A stretch of 64,000 nucleotides of DNA from Cryomorphaceae bacterium (lineage in GTDB: Bacteria > Bacteroidota > Bacteroidia > Flavobacteriales_D > Cryomorphaceae), in the NCBI GenBank assembly GCA_003565555.1, contig PXBH01000074.1:1-64000 (forward strand), read 5' to 3'. Both the position numbers and the translations under genes were made by a program. Of this stretch, positions 1 to 9,712 are shown one piece after another; position 1 is the first letter of the stretch; each line of letters starts with the position of its first letter. The notes beneath the pieces were generated by a model. That model did not search any database. It was given only the letters and a program-made list of their open reading frames with translations, and had not been told where the DNA came from.

Positions 1-91
1 CCGCCTCACCCCGAGGCAGCGAAGGGGGCCCTCCCTCTTTGTGCGGCGCTGAATCCATCGGCCCAAAATTAAGCTTTACGCGGGGAATTGC

Positions 92-99
92 TAATTTTG
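92..99 (+). promoter_or_regulatory. Candidate -7 promoter element of glyA
   Basis: TAATTTTG matches the Bacteroidota -7 consensus TAnnTTTG and lies 27 bases before the glyA ATG. No convincing TTTG -33 box is seen at the usual spacing. Bases 1-91 hold no gene that can be supported. Confidence 0.5.
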
Positions 100-125
100 A
101 CATCTGAGAACGAAAACAATTCTAA

Positions 126-1412
126 ATGAAAAGAGACACCGCCGTATTTGACATAATCGAAAATGAAAAACGCCGACAAACAGAAGGTATAGAGTTGATT
201 GCTTCAGAAAATTTTGTGAGCAATCAGGTGATGGAAGCGATGGGGTCAGTGATGACCAATAAATATGCCGAGGGACTTCCCGGAAAGCGCTACTACGGCG
301 GATGCGTGTTCGTAGACCAAACCGAGACTCTGGCCATTGAGAGGTTGAAAGAACTCTTCGGCGCAGTGTGGGCCAATGTACAGCCACACAGCGGAGCACA
401 AGCCAATGCAGCCGTGATGCTCGCTGTGCTGAACCCGGGAGATAAAATCATGGGCTTCGACCTGAGCCACGGCGGTCACCTCACCCACGGCTCTCCCGTA
501 AATTACTCGGGAAAACTCTACACCCCCGTATTTTACGGCGTGGAAAAAGAGACCGGACGTATCGACTATGACAAGCTGGAAGAACAGGCCAAAAAAGAAA
601 AGCCCAAAATGCTCATCTGCGGCGCATCAGCCTATGCACGCGACTGGGACTACGCGCGGCTGCGCGAGGTGGCAGACGCGGTAGGCGCGCTCTTGCTGGC
701 CGACATTTCTCACCCCAGCGGATTGATCGCGGCGGGCCTTCTCAACGATCCCCTTCCCCACTGCCACATCATCACGTCTACCACGCATAAAACCCTGCGG
801 GGTCCGCGCGGCGGCATCATTATGATGGGCCGAGATTTCGACAATCCCTTCGGCCTGAAAAACCCGAAAGGCCAAATAAGGCCCATGTCGGCACTCTTGG
901 ATTCGGCTGTATTTCCCGGCACACAGGGCGGACCGCTTGAGCACGTCATTGCCGCCAAAGCGGTAGCTTTCGGCGAAGCACTTACCCCCGAATTCAAGAC
1001 TTACGGGAAAAAGGTGATTGCCAATGCGCAGGCCATGGCCAAAGCCTTTACGGATCGGGGCTACAACATCATTTCCGGCGGTACGGACAACCACAGTATG
1101 CTCATTGACCTGAGGTCAAAAGGCATTACCGGAAAAGAAGCGGAAAACACCCTGATGAAGGTGGACATTACCGTGAATAAAAACATGGTGCCCTTCGACG
1201 ACAAGTCTCCTTTCGTGACCAGCGGCATGCGCATCGGGACACCTGCAATTACGACCAGAGGTCTTTCGGAAAAACACATGGAGCCTGTAACCGACCTCAT
1301 CGATCGGGCGCTCTCGGCACGCGAAGATGTGCATGTGCTCGAAGAAATTAAGAAAGAAGTACACGCGATGATGCGCGAATTCCCCCTCTTTGCAGAAACC
1401 GTAACCGCATAA
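126..1412 (+). CDS. glyA: Serine hydroxymethyltransferase
   Basis: Cytoplasmic PLP enzyme that interconverts serine plus tetrahydrofolate with glycine plus 5,10-methylene-THF, the main source of one-carbon units. The 428 residues match the usual bacterial length. The PLP-lysine signature [13 protein letters not shown] is present, with the Schiff-base lysine near residue 222, and the N-terminal stretch ELIASENF is typical of the family. The ATG start gives the standard N-terminus. It is followed after 15 bases by fahA and then rel, all on the same strand, so a short operon is likely. Identification is secure from the motif and full-length family resemblance. Confidence 0.97.
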   Translation: MKRDTAVFDIIENEKRRQTEGIELIASENFVSNQVMEAMGSVMTNKYAEGLPGKRYYGGCVFVDQTETLAIERLKELFGAVWANVQPHSGAQANAAVMLAVLNPGDKIMGFDLSHGGHLTHGSPVNYSGKLYTPVFYGVEKETGRIDYDKLEEQAKKEKPKMLICGASAYARDWDYARLREVADAVGALLLADISHPSGLIAAGLLNDPLPHCHIITSTTHKTLRGPRGGIIMMGRDFDNPFGLKNPKGQIRPMSALLDSAVFPGTQGGPLEHVIAAKAVAFGEALTPEFKTYGKKVIANAQAMAKAFTDRGYNIISGGTDNHSMLIDLRSKGITGKEAENTLMKVDITVNKNMVPFDDKSPFVTSGMRIGTPAITTRGLSEKHMEPVTDLIDRALSAREDVHVLEEIKKEVHAMMREFPLFAETVTA

Positions 1413-1427
1413 AAAACCGAAAAGTCA

Positions 1428-2708
1428 ATGAATATCAGCGCGAACGATCCGGCTAAAAAAACTTGGGTCTCTGTACCCGAAAATTCAGATTTTCCCATTC
1501 AAAACATCCCTTTCGGCGTGTACCGCGACAACCAGATCGCTCATCGCGCCTGCACGCGCATCGGCGATCAGGTCATTGACCTCTGCGAACTCTTCAAGGC
1601 CGGGTATCTCGAAGGCTTGGGCTTTGAGCAATCAGACTTTACCGGTGCGTCCCTCAATACCCTGATGAAGCACGGCAAGAAAGGTATGCGAAACCTTCGC
1701 AATGCGCTCAGCGAACTTTTTGAAGAAAGCAATCCCGAGCTCCGCGACAACGAACCGCACAGGAAAGCTGCCGTGAAGCCCGCAGAGAAAACAGAAATGC
1801 TGCTGCCGGTCGAGGTAGGCGATTACACCGACTTCTACTCGAGCATAGAGCATGCGACGAACGTGGGCACCATGTTTCGCGATCCGGACAACGCCTTGCT
1901 TCCCAACTGGCGTCACTTGCCCGTGGCCTACCACGGGCGCAGCTCCTCCATCTTCGTTTCGGGAGTACCTGTGCGGCGCCCGTGCGGACAAACCCGCCCG
2001 GACGACAGTGCCCCGCCGGTATTCGGGCCTACGCGGTTGCTCGACTTCGAATTGGAGGCCGCCTTTGTAACATTTGACGGAAAGCCGGCGGGTGAAGCCA
2101 TCTCAACAGAAGAAGCCGATGAATACATCTTCGGGATGCTGCTATTCAACGACTGGTCGGCGCGCGACATTCAAAAATGGGAATACGTACCCTTGGGGCC
2201 TTTTCTGGCAAAAAACTTTGCCTCTACGGTATCGCCTTGGATCGTTACGCTCGATGCACTCGAGCCTTTTCGCGCGGAAGGCCCCGAGCAGGAACCGGAG
2301 GTGCTCCCTTATTTGCGCTACAGCGGAAATAAAAACATCGACATTGACCTGGAAGTGGCCATCGCCCCCGAAAACGGTGCGGAAACGACGGTATGTCGAT
2401 CGAATTACAAGTACATGTACTGGAATATGAATCAGCAGCTGGCTCACCACACGGTAAACGGGTGCAATGTGCGCTGCGGAGACATGATGGCTTCAGGCAC
2501 CATCTCCGGAAAAACGCCGGACAGCTACGGCTCTATGCTGGAAATCACCTGGCGCGGGAGCAAGCCTGTGACCCTCAGCGACGGCACCGAGCGAAAATTC
2601 ATTAATGACGGAGATGAAGTCATCATGCGGGGAAACTGCAAAAAGGACGGAGTGCGGATCGGATTCGGAGAAGTGAGGGCAAAAGTACTCCCCGCCCTGC
2701 TCAACTGA
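1428..2708 (+). CDS. fahA: Fumarylacetoacetase
   Basis: Hydrolyses 4-fumarylacetoacetate to fumarate and acetoacetate, the last step of tyrosine/phenylalanine (homogentisate) catabolism. At 426 residues it has the length of the eukaryotic-type FAH. Visible active-site segments are DYTDFYSS with the following HATNVG (metal Asp and catalytic His), DFELEAAF (two metal-binding acidic residues) and FNDWSARDIQ (metal Asp). An N-terminal SH3-like FAH_N region precedes the catalytic fold. It sits between glyA and rel with short gaps (15 and 19 bases). The other homogentisate genes (hppD, hmgA) are not in the window. Confidence 0.95.
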   Translation: MNISANDPAKKTWVSVPENSDFPIQNIPFGVYRDNQIAHRACTRIGDQVIDLCELFKAGYLEGLGFEQSDFTGASLNTLMKHGKKGMRNLRNALSELFEESNPELRDNEPHRKAAVKPAEKTEMLLPVEVGDYTDFYSSIEHATNVGTMFRDPDNALLPNWRHLPVAYHGRSSSIFVSGVPVRRPCGQTRPDDSAPPVFGPTRLLDFELEAAFVTFDGKPAGEAISTEEADEYIFGMLLFNDWSARDIQKWEYVPLGPFLAKNFASTVSPWIVTLDALEPFRAEGPEQEPEVLPYLRYSGNKNIDIDLEVAIAPENGAETTVCRSNYKYMYWNMNQQLAHHTVNGCNVRCGDMMASGTISGKTPDSYGSMLEITWRGSKPVTLSDGTERKFINDGDEVIMRGNCKKDGVRIGFGEVRAKVLPALLN

Positions 2709-2727
2709 AGCCGAAGGCCTCGATATT

Positions 2728-4950
2728 ATGGAACTCAAAATCGACCCGGAAAAAGAGAAAAAAGAGATTCTCGCCAGTTACCGCAGCCTGTTGCGCGTGG
2801 CCAAGTATTCCAAGTCGGCTGAGGACAAAAAACACATTCGCAAGGCTTTCGATATCGCCTTGGATGCGCACAAAGACATGCGCCGCAAGTCGGGAGAGCC
2901 CTACATCTACCATCCCATCGCCGTGGCGCGCATCACGGCGGAGGAAATCGGGTTGGGTACCACGGCCATCATTGCCGCACTGCTTCATGACACGGTAGAA
3001 GATACGGAAATCACCCTGGAAGACATCGACCACCTCTTCGGACCGAAGGTGGCGAAAATTATAGACGGGCTCACGAAGATCTCCGACATCTTTGACCATA
3101 CCGCGAGCATCCAAGCGGAAAATTTCCGCAAAATGCTCCTCACACTCAGCGATGATGTGCGTGTGATCCTCATCAAGCTGGCCGACCGGCTGCACAACAT
3201 GCGCACCCTGGAGTCGATGCGGCGGGACAAACAGCTCAAAATTGCGAGCGAAACCCAGTATATGTACGCGCCGCTGGCCCACCGACTGGGGCTGTACTCG
3301 ATCAAATCAGAACTGGAAGACCTCTCATTGAAGTACACAGAGCCGGAGCAGTATGAGGATATTGTAGTCAAGCTGAAAAAGGGGCAGGCGGTGAGAACGC
3401 GGTTTATCAATCGGTTCACCCTGCCCATTACGCGCGCGCTGGATGCCGAGGGATTTAAGTATACCATCAAAAGCCGGCCGAAATCCATCTCGAGTATTTG
3501 GAACAAGATTTACCGCAAGGGCATTCCCTTTGAGCAGATTTACGACCTCTTCGCCATCCGGCTCATTTTAGATACACCGCCCGAAAGGGAAAAGGCCGAT
3601 TGCTGGAAGGTGTACTCGATCGTCACTGATTTTTACCAACCCAATCCCGATCGACTCCGGGACTGGATCAGCACCCCCAAAGCCAACGGTTACGAATCTC
3701 TGCACACCACAGTGATGAGCCCTACGGGAAAGTGGGTAGAAGTGCAGATCCGCACCGAGCGCATGGATGAGATCGCGGAAATGGGTTATGCCGCCCATTG
3801 GAAGTACAAAGACCGGCAAGAGGGCGAGTCAAAATTGGACATGTGGCTCTCGCGGATCCGAGAAATGCTTGAAAGCAACAGCAACAGCGCCATTGACTTT
3901 ATCGATGATTTCAAGCTGAACCTGTTCAGCGATGAGATTTTTGTATTCACACCCAACGGAGATCTGAAAACGCTGCCCTCCGGGGCCACCGCGCTCGATT
4001 TTGCTTTTGAGATCCACTCGCAGGTGGGCGAGACCTGTATCGGGGCCAAAGTGAACCAGAAACTGGTGCCGCTGAGCCATGTGCTCAAGAGCGGTGACCA
4101 AATCGAGGTGATCACCTCCAAAAAGCAAAAAGCCAAAGAAGATTGGCTGAGCTATGTCGTCACCGCAAAGGCCAAGTCAAAAATCAAGGCCGCGCTGCGG
4201 GAAGCGGAACGGAAGACCGCTGCGCTCGGCAAGGAGATGGTGCAACGCAAGTTTAAAAGCTTGGGAGCAGAATTCCCCTCCGCCAATGTAGCCGTTCTGG
4301 AGCAGTACTACGGGTATAAGACCACCACGGAGATGTACAAAGACATTTCCAAAGGGAAAATCAGCCTGAAAAAACTTAAAGGCCTGAACGTTGAAAACGG
4401 CGTCCTGTCTCACCTTCGCACCCCGCAAGTGCACGAGCAGAATGCCAAGAAAACCGATGTCAAGTCCAGATCGATTCCCAAGGACATGCTGATCATCGGG
4501 GACGATGAAAAGGATGTACCGTACAAGCTCGCTCCATGCTGCAACCCCATACCCGGTGATGATGTATTCGGGTTCGTGACCATCACCGAAGGCATCAAGA
4601 TACACCGGAACAATTGTCCGAATGCCGTGCAGCTCAGATCGAATTACGCATACCGCGTGATCCGCGCGCAATGGCAAAGCCAGAAAGACAAAGAATTCAT
4701 TGCGGAACTTATTTTTAAGGGCATCGACGACCTCGGTTTGGTAAACAGCATCACACAGGCTATCTCTAGCGACCTGAATGTCAATATGAAGGCCCTCAGC
4801 TTTGAAAGCAACGACGGCGTATTCGACGGCCGCGTGGCGGTCTATGTATACGATACCGATCACCTCAAGGCACTGATGTCAAAATTGAGAAAGGTTGAGG
4901 GCGTACTTACGGTAACGCGGGGTGAAGCCTACGGCACGGAAGACGAATAG
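2728..4950 (+). CDS. RelA/SpoT family (p)ppGpp synthetase/hydrolase
   Basis: Long RSH enzyme controlling the stringent response. In order: HD hydrolase domain (about residues 40-200), with H62 and the HDTVED box at 87-92 intact, so hydrolase activity is expected; synthetase domain (about 240-370) containing KANGYESLHT and the nearby VEVQIRT; TGS domain (about 395-460) beginning DEIFVFTPNGD; a helical/zinc-finger-like region with the CC pair in KLAPCCNPIPGDD; and a C-terminal ACT domain (about 665-740). The 740-residue length fits bifunctional Rel proteins of Bacteroidota. It probably shares a transcript with fahA, 19 bases upstream. Confidence 0.95.
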   Translation: MELKIDPEKEKKEILASYRSLLRVAKYSKSAEDKKHIRKAFDIALDAHKDMRRKSGEPYIYHPIAVARITAEEIGLGTTAIIAALLHDTVEDTEITLEDIDHLFGPKVAKIIDGLTKISDIFDHTASIQAENFRKMLLTLSDDVRVILIKLADRLHNMRTLESMRRDKQLKIASETQYMYAPLAHRLGLYSIKSELEDLSLKYTEPEQYEDIVVKLKKGQAVRTRFINRFTLPITRALDAEGFKYTIKSRPKSISSIWNKIYRKGIPFEQIYDLFAIRLILDTPPEREKADCWKVYSIVTDFYQPNPDRLRDWISTPKANGYESLHTTVMSPTGKWVEVQIRTERMDEIAEMGYAAHWKYKDRQEGESKLDMWLSRIREMLESNSNSAIDFIDDFKLNLFSDEIFVFTPNGDLKTLPSGATALDFAFEIHSQVGETCIGAKVNQKLVPLSHVLKSGDQIEVITSKKQKAKEDWLSYVVTAKAKSKIKAALREAERKTAALGKEMVQRKFKSLGAEFPSANVAVLEQYYGYKTTTEMYKDISKGKISLKKLKGLNVENGVLSHLRTPQVHEQNAKKTDVKSRSIPKDMLIIGDDEKDVPYKLAPCCNPIPGDDVFGFVTITEGIKIHRNNCPNAVQLRSNYAYRVIRAQWQSQKDKEFIAELIFKGIDDLGLVNSITQAISSDLNVNMKALSFESNDGVFDGRVAVYVYDTDHLKALMSKLRKVEGVLTVTRGEAYGTEDE

Positions 4951-5061
4951 CCCGAAAAACTCCGGATATATCCGCAGTATGCCGGGCGCTGCACCGGGTT
5001 TCGCAAATGGCAAGGCTTGCTAAAAATACGGGCGACAAAGCGCGAATTACGGGCTTTTATG

Positions 5062-5069
5062 TAGTTTTG
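5062..5069 (+). promoter_or_regulatory. Candidate -7 promoter element of the fur-family gene
   Basis: TAGTTTTG is an exact TAnnTTTG match 15 bases before the ATG at 5084, which implies a very short leader. No clear -33 box is visible. Confidence 0.5.
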
Positions 5070-5083
5070 TCTTTTAAACAGAA

Positions 5084-5566
5084 ATGGCAGTAAATCCGGA
5101 AATTCAAAACAAGGTAAAGCAGGTTTTCTCCGCCTATTTGGAGCAAAACGGGCACAGAAAGACTCCGGAGCGATTTGCCATTCTGCATGAGATATACGCG
5201 TACCAAGGTCATTTCGATATAGAATCACTCTACATCTCGATGAAGAACAAAAACTACCGCGTAAGCCGCGCCACGCTCTATAACACCATCGATCTCCTCC
5301 TCGCGTGCAACCTCGTCCGCAAGCATCAGTTCGGAAAGAATATCGCCCAATTCGAAAAGTCGCACGAGTACAAGCAGCACGACCACGTGATCTGCACCGA
5401 TACCGGGGAGGTGCTCGAATTTTGTGATCCGCGTATAGAAACCATCAAAAAGACCATCGAAGATATTTTTGACGTAAAAGTGATGCACCACAGCTTGTAC
5501 TTTTACGCCGTGAGGTCGCCCGAAAAAAAAACCGAGGCGGAAAACGCCGGAAAAAGCGGCGATTAA
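5084..5566 (+). CDS. Fur family metal-responsive transcriptional regulator
   Basis: A 160-residue Fur-type repressor: N-terminal winged helix (about residues 15-90, recognition-helix region [15 protein letters not shown]) followed by the dimerisation domain with the metal-binding HDHVIC segment and a later HH pair. The CxxC pairs that bind structural zinc in many Fur proteins are not complete here: only [11 protein letters not shown] remains. The target metal (iron, zinc or peroxide sensing) therefore cannot be assigned from sequence. A run of nine A within the C-terminal tail codons (5523-5531) could slip, but this would only alter the disordered tail. A promoter-like element lies just upstream; the STAS gene follows 54 bases later. 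Confidence 0.9.
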   Translation: MAVNPEIQNKVKQVFSAYLEQNGHRKTPERFAILHEIYAYQGHFDIESLYISMKNKNYRVSRATLYNTIDLLLACNLVRKHQFGKNIAQFEKSHEYKQHDHVICTDTGEVLEFCDPRIETIKKTIEDIFDVKVMHHSLYFYAVRSPEKKTEAENAGKSGD

Positions 5567-5620
5567 AACCCTGACGTCCACTGAACCAAAGATCCACTTC
5601 CACCTACTCCACCACAACTT

Positions 5621-5980
5621 ATGGCATTCACATATCGACTTACCGAAAGAGAAAACACTGCAGTGCTCACGATGGGCGGCAAACTCGTAGATAAAGCAGA
5701 AGCAACTGAGGTGAGCGCAGACACCGAAGAGGCCCTCCGCAAGGGTTTCGGACGTTTTATTGTCGACCTTTCAGATTTAGAATACATGAACTCCACCGGG
5801 CTCAATATTCTGATCAATGTGATGAACAAAACACGCAACAACGGCGGCGATGCCGTCATTGTCGGGGTAAAGCCGCGTATTAGGTCCCTGTTTTCGGTGA
5901 CGAAGCTCGATACAGTATTCACAATGAAATCCGGTGTAGACGAGGCCTTCACCCACTTCGAACAGACCGCAAAGAAATAA
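5621..5980 (+). CDS. STAS domain anti-sigma factor antagonist
   Basis: A 119-residue single STAS domain of the SpoIIAA/RsbV type. The phosphoacceptor segment is FIVDLSDLEYMNSTGLNIL, with the regulatory serine in NSTGL. Such proteins bind and release anti-sigma kinases depending on phosphorylation. No cognate kinase or SpoIIE-type phosphatase is in the window, so its partner is unknown. Its stop is two bases from the purA start, suggesting co-transcription. Confidence 0.88.
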   Translation: MAFTYRLTERENTAVLTMGGKLVDKAEATEVSADTEEALRKGFGRFIVDLSDLEYMNSTGLNILINVMNKTRNNGGDAVIVGVKPRIRSLFSVTKLDTVFTMKSGVDEAFTHFEQTAKK

Positions 5981-5982
5981 CC

Positions 5983-7272
5983 ATGCAGAACAGAGTCGAC
6001 GTGCTTTTGGGCCTCCAGTGGGGCGACGAAGGCAAAGGCAAAATTGTGGACGTACTCACGCCCGAATACGACGTGATCGCGCGTTTTCAGGGCGGACCGA
6101 ATGCAGGCCATACGCTTGAATTTAACGGCATCAAGCATGTCTTGCACACCATTCCGTCAGGGATATTTCACGGGGATAAGGAAAACGTGGTAGGCAACGG
6201 CGTAGTGATCGACCCGATTATTTTGGCCAAAGAAATCAAAGCCTTGGAGGATATGGGCGTGGATGTAAATGCACGTCTTCTGCTCTCTCGAAAGGCCCAC
6301 CTCATCCTCCCCACCCACTGTGTGTTAGACGGCGCCTCTGAGGCTGAGAAAGGAAAAATGAAAATCGGATCCACGCTGAAAGGTATAGGCCCGACCTATA
6401 TGGACAAAACCGGCCGAAACGGACTCCGCGTGGGTGACCTTTTTGAAGAAGATTTTGCCGAGCGCTACGAGGCCTTGAAAAACAAGCACCTGAAAATACT
6501 CTCCCAGTACAATTTTGAATTCGACATCAAGGAGAAAGAAAAGACATGGATGAAAAGTGCAGATCGACTGAGAGCACTCACGGTGATTGACTCGGAGCAT
6601 TATATCAATGCCAAGGTGAAGGCCGGAAAGCGGGTACTCGCCGAGGGTGCCCAGGGCAGCCTCCTCGATATCGACTTCGGAAGCTATCCCTATGTTACTT
6701 CGTCCAATACGGTATCGGCCGGGGCATGTACGGGCCTCGGAGTGGCTCCCCGCCGCCTGGGTGAAGTCATCGGTATCTTTAAAGCATACTGCACGCGTGT
6801 GGGAAGCGGCCCTTTTCCCACGGAATTGCACGATGAAGCGGGAGAAGCCCTGAGAAAGGCCGGCAATGAATTCGGTGCTACCACGGGAAGGCCGAGAAGA
6901 TGCGGGTGGATTGACCTCCCCGCACTGAAGTACGCGGTGATGATCAACGGAGTCACACAGCTCAACATGACGAAAGCGGATGTGTTGGCGGGATTTGACA
7001 ACATCAAAGTGTGCACGGCTTATGAACTGGACGGAGAAGTGATCGACCACCTGCCCTACGATGCCGTTACCGAGCGATTGAAACCCGTGTATGAGACCCT
7101 GCCCGGCTGGAAGACGGACCTTACGGGCATGCACTCCGAGGCAGAGTTTCCCGAGGCATTAAACAACTACATCGCATACCTCGAAGCAGCGCTGGAAACC
7201 CCGATTACCATAGTATCGCTCGGACCGGACCGGACACAGACCATCGTGCGTAAAGCGGTTGCCGCTTCATAA
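5983..7272 (+). CDS. purA: Adenylosuccinate synthetase
   Basis: Joins IMP and aspartate using GTP to form adenylosuccinate, the first committed step to AMP. The 429 residues match the family. The catalytic N-terminal loop WGDEGKGK (about residues 11-18), QGGPNAGHT and the RVGSGPFPTE and TTGRPRRCGW segments are all present. It follows the STAS gene by two bases and is followed closely by the OstA-like gene. Confidence 0.97.
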   Translation: MQNRVDVLLGLQWGDEGKGKIVDVLTPEYDVIARFQGGPNAGHTLEFNGIKHVLHTIPSGIFHGDKENVVGNGVVIDPIILAKEIKALEDMGVDVNARLLLSRKAHLILPTHCVLDGASEAEKGKMKIGSTLKGIGPTYMDKTGRNGLRVGDLFEEDFAERYEALKNKHLKILSQYNFEFDIKEKEKTWMKSADRLRALTVIDSEHYINAKVKAGKRVLAEGAQGSLLDIDFGSYPYVTSSNTVSAGACTGLGVAPRRLGEVIGIFKAYCTRVGSGPFPTELHDEAGEALRKAGNEFGATTGRPRRCGWIDLPALKYAVMINGVTQLNMTKADVLAGFDNIKVCTAYELDGEVIDHLPYDAVTERLKPVYETLPGWKTDLTGMHSEAEFPEALNNYIAYLEAALETPITIVSLGPDRTQTIVRKAVAAS

Positions 7273-7300
7273 CGGCACTGTTTTTGAGTTGACCGCAGGC

Positions 7301-9121
7301 ATGCTTAAATACGCGCTCCGGTACCGAATGATCCCCGCCTTCATCGCCTTGATGACGGTGTGCGGAGGAGGCCTTTTCGGACAGACCAAGAGCAAGATTG
7401 AACTTCTGGGTGCCAAAGACCTCAAGTACGACAAGCGGTTCGGCGCCGATGCCCAAAGGTTGATCGGCGATGTACGCTTCCGACATCAGGGCGCGCTGAT
7501 GTTTTGTGACAGCGCCTACCTCTACGATGCGAGCAATACCCTCGACGCTTTCGGAAATGTAAAAATCAATCAGGGAGACACCCTTTATCTGTACGGTGAC
7601 AAACTGAACTACAACGGGGAAACCCGCATGGTGAAGGTCCGCAACAATGTGCGTCTCGAAGACGGGGAAATGACGCTCACCACCCACATTCTCGATTACA
7701 ATCGAAGAACAGAAGTAGCTGTATTCTACGACCGCGGCACCATTGTCTCGGAGAAAAATGACAATGTCCTCATTGCCTGCGAAGGCGACTATATCGCGCA
7801 AAATGAGTTTTTCCATTTTCGCGACAGCGTGGTTCTCATCAACCCGGGATACACCGTAGAGACCGACACCCTCGACTACGACAACCGCACGGAGATCGCA
7901 TATTTCGAAGGACCCACCTTCATATTTTCCGATGAAAATACCATCTACTGCGAAAACGGCTGGTATGACACCCGATCGGACCTCTCGCAATTCAACGAAA
8001 ACGCCTACCTGGACAACCAAAAACAGGTGCTGCGCGGCGACAGCCTGTGGTACTCCCGCAATGAGGGGCTGGGCCGAGCTTTCAAAGATGTATCCATTAC
8101 GGATACCGTTGACCACTACATTATCAGCGGACAAAGGGGCAATTACTATGAAAACGAGAAGCGCACCGTAGTCACCGTAGGAGCCGAACTCATTCAATAC
8201 GACGAGAGAGACTCTCTTTTCCTCCACGCCGATACGCTTCAGGCCGTAGATGATTCGGAGCGGGGCAATCTGCTCTTTGCCCACCGGAACGTACGCTTTT
8301 TCCGAAAGGATATGCAAGGCGCGGCAGACTCGATGTATTTTGCACAGCGCGACAGCACCATTTATATGTACTTCGACCCGGTGCTCTGGTCTGACGATCT
8401 TCAGATCACGGGCGACACCATGGAGATCATCAACAAAGCCGAGGGCTTGGATCGGCTTTTGGTATACCGGGATGCCATGCTCATAGATTATGTAGAGCCT
8501 GACCGCTACAACCAGATCAAGGGCCGCACCCTCACAGGCTATTTTCGGAAAAATGAGCTTTACTACGTCTTCATTCAGGGCAACGGGCAGTCGCTCTACT
8601 TTGCGATGGAGGAGGTGCGGGTCGCAGAGGACACCACCGGACTTGCAGCCGATACCGCCGCGGCTGCTTCCGCCCTTACCGTAACCGAATCAACGGAAGA
8701 TCCGGATGCGGCCGCTACGGAAATTGAAACCGACACTGCCGACCTGCGGATCGACACCCTCACGGGGGAAATTCCCGACACCCTTTCCGTCTTTACAGGA
8801 GATTCACTCCCGCCGGACACTGCCGCTGTAAAACCGAAAAAGCCCCTCACCGTACAGCGCGTGATGGGCGTGAATAAGGCCGAATGCAGCAATATCGCCA
8901 TCTACCTGGAGGACAAACGCGTACAGCGAATACGGTTTTTGGTAAGTCCGGACGGAAAATTTATTCCGATCGATCTCTTTGACAAGGACAACGCCTACCT
9001 GGGCGGATTTACATGGCAGCAATACCGCCGCCCGCTTGACCGAGCGGATATTTTCCGAAAGGCCCCGCTAATCAAAGAGGAAGACGACGGTAAAAAAAAG
9101 GGAAAGGGGAAAAAGATTTGA
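7301..9121 (+). CDS. OstA/LptA-like LPS-transport domain protein
   Basis: Secreted or periplasmic protein of about 606 residues. An N-terminal signal peptide (MLKYALRYRMIPAFIALM then a small-residue cleavage region at GGGLFGQ) is followed by repeated beta-rich OstA-like segments of the form D..N/YGD.., as in LptA and the N-terminus of LptD. The reading frame is open from 7259 inside purA, but ATG 7301 places the signal peptide correctly (ATG 7328 is an alternative). A Thr/Ala/Asp-rich linker lies around residues 450-520 and the C-terminus is basic (KKKGKGKK). An LptD-like gene is encoded convergently nearby, supporting a role in LPS transport. The precise role in Bacteroidota is inference. 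Confidence 0.82.
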   Translation: MLKYALRYRMIPAFIALMTVCGGGLFGQTKSKIELLGAKDLKYDKRFGADAQRLIGDVRFRHQGALMFCDSAYLYDASNTLDAFGNVKINQGDTLYLYGDKLNYNGETRMVKVRNNVRLEDGEMTLTTHILDYNRRTEVAVFYDRGTIVSEKNDNVLIACEGDYIAQNEFFHFRDSVVLINPGYTVETDTLDYDNRTEIAYFEGPTFIFSDENTIYCENGWYDTRSDLSQFNENAYLDNQKQVLRGDSLWYSRNEGLGRAFKDVSITDTVDHYIISGQRGNYYENEKRTVVTVGAELIQYDERDSLFLHADTLQAVDDSERGNLLFAHRNVRFFRKDMQGAADSMYFAQRDSTIYMYFDPVLWSDDLQITGDTMEIINKAEGLDRLLVYRDAMLIDYVEPDRYNQIKGRTLTGYFRKNELYYVFIQGNGQSLYFAMEEVRVAEDTTGLAADTAAAASALTVTESTEDPDAAATEIETDTADLRIDTLTGEIPDTLSVFTGDSLPPDTAAVKPKKPLTVQRVMGVNKAECSNIAIYLEDKRVQRIRFLVSPDGKFIPIDLFDKDNAYLGGFTWQQYRRPLDRADIFRKAPLIKEEDDGKKKGKGKKI

Positions 9122-9128
9122 TCTGCTG

Positions 9129-9710
9129 TCAGTAGGGCGTACCGTCGGCACGGGCTGTTTTCAATGCACGTGCGTACCAAAGCAATTCATCTGCAAAGCG
9201 GCCGAACCGCTCGGCCGTTTTTTCATTTTCGGGAGTTCCGTTCTCATCTATAGCGGATTGTACTTTGGGCACAGGCAGCATAGCGGAGATCGTAGGCATT
9301 CCGAGTTCACCTAGCACAGCGCGCACATGGACCGCGGCACGTACCCCGCCGAAAGCACCTGCAGAGTAAGTCATGATGCCGGCCGGTTTGAAAAAGTACT
9401 CCTTTTGGAAATGATCGAGAAAGTTCTTGAGGCCGGGCGGCATGCTGTGGTTGTACTCCCCGCTTACCACCACAAATCCGTCGCATTTGCGGAGGGTCTC
9501 CGCAGCAGCCTCCATGGCTTCGGGGGCGGCGCCTTCGTCGTATTCTTTGTACATTTTATCCAGAAGGGGCAGGTCGATTTCAGCGGCATCAAGCAGTACG
9601 GGCATGCAGCGGTCTCGGAGGAGGTTCATCGCCATTCGGGCGGCACGGATACCTTCTCTGCTTGCACGGTAAGAGCCGTAAATGACGCCTATTGTTATTT
9701 TTTCGCTCAT
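9129..9710 (-). CDS. NADPH-dependent FMN reductase-like flavoprotein
   Basis: A 193-residue flavodoxin-fold oxidoreductase. FMN-phosphate loop GSYRASREG is near the N-terminus and the family segment EYNHSMPPGLKNFLDHF lies mid-protein, followed by a GAFGG motif. It belongs with the azoreductase/quinone-reductase (ArsH/ChrR/WrbA-like) group; the physiological acceptor cannot be told. The start is two bases downstream of the LptD-like stop, so the two are probably co-transcribed, although no functional link is evident. Confidence 0.88.
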   Translation of the reverse strand: MSEKITIGVIYGSYRASREGIRAARMAMNLLRDRCMPVLLDAAEIDLPLLDKMYKEYDEGAAPEAMEAAAETLRKCDGFVVVSGEYNHSMPPGLKNFLDHFQKEYFFKPAGIMTYSAGAFGGVRAAVHVRAVLGELGMPTISAMLPVPKVQSAIDENGTPENEKTAERFGRFADELLWYARALKTARADGTPY

Positions 9711-9712
9711 GT

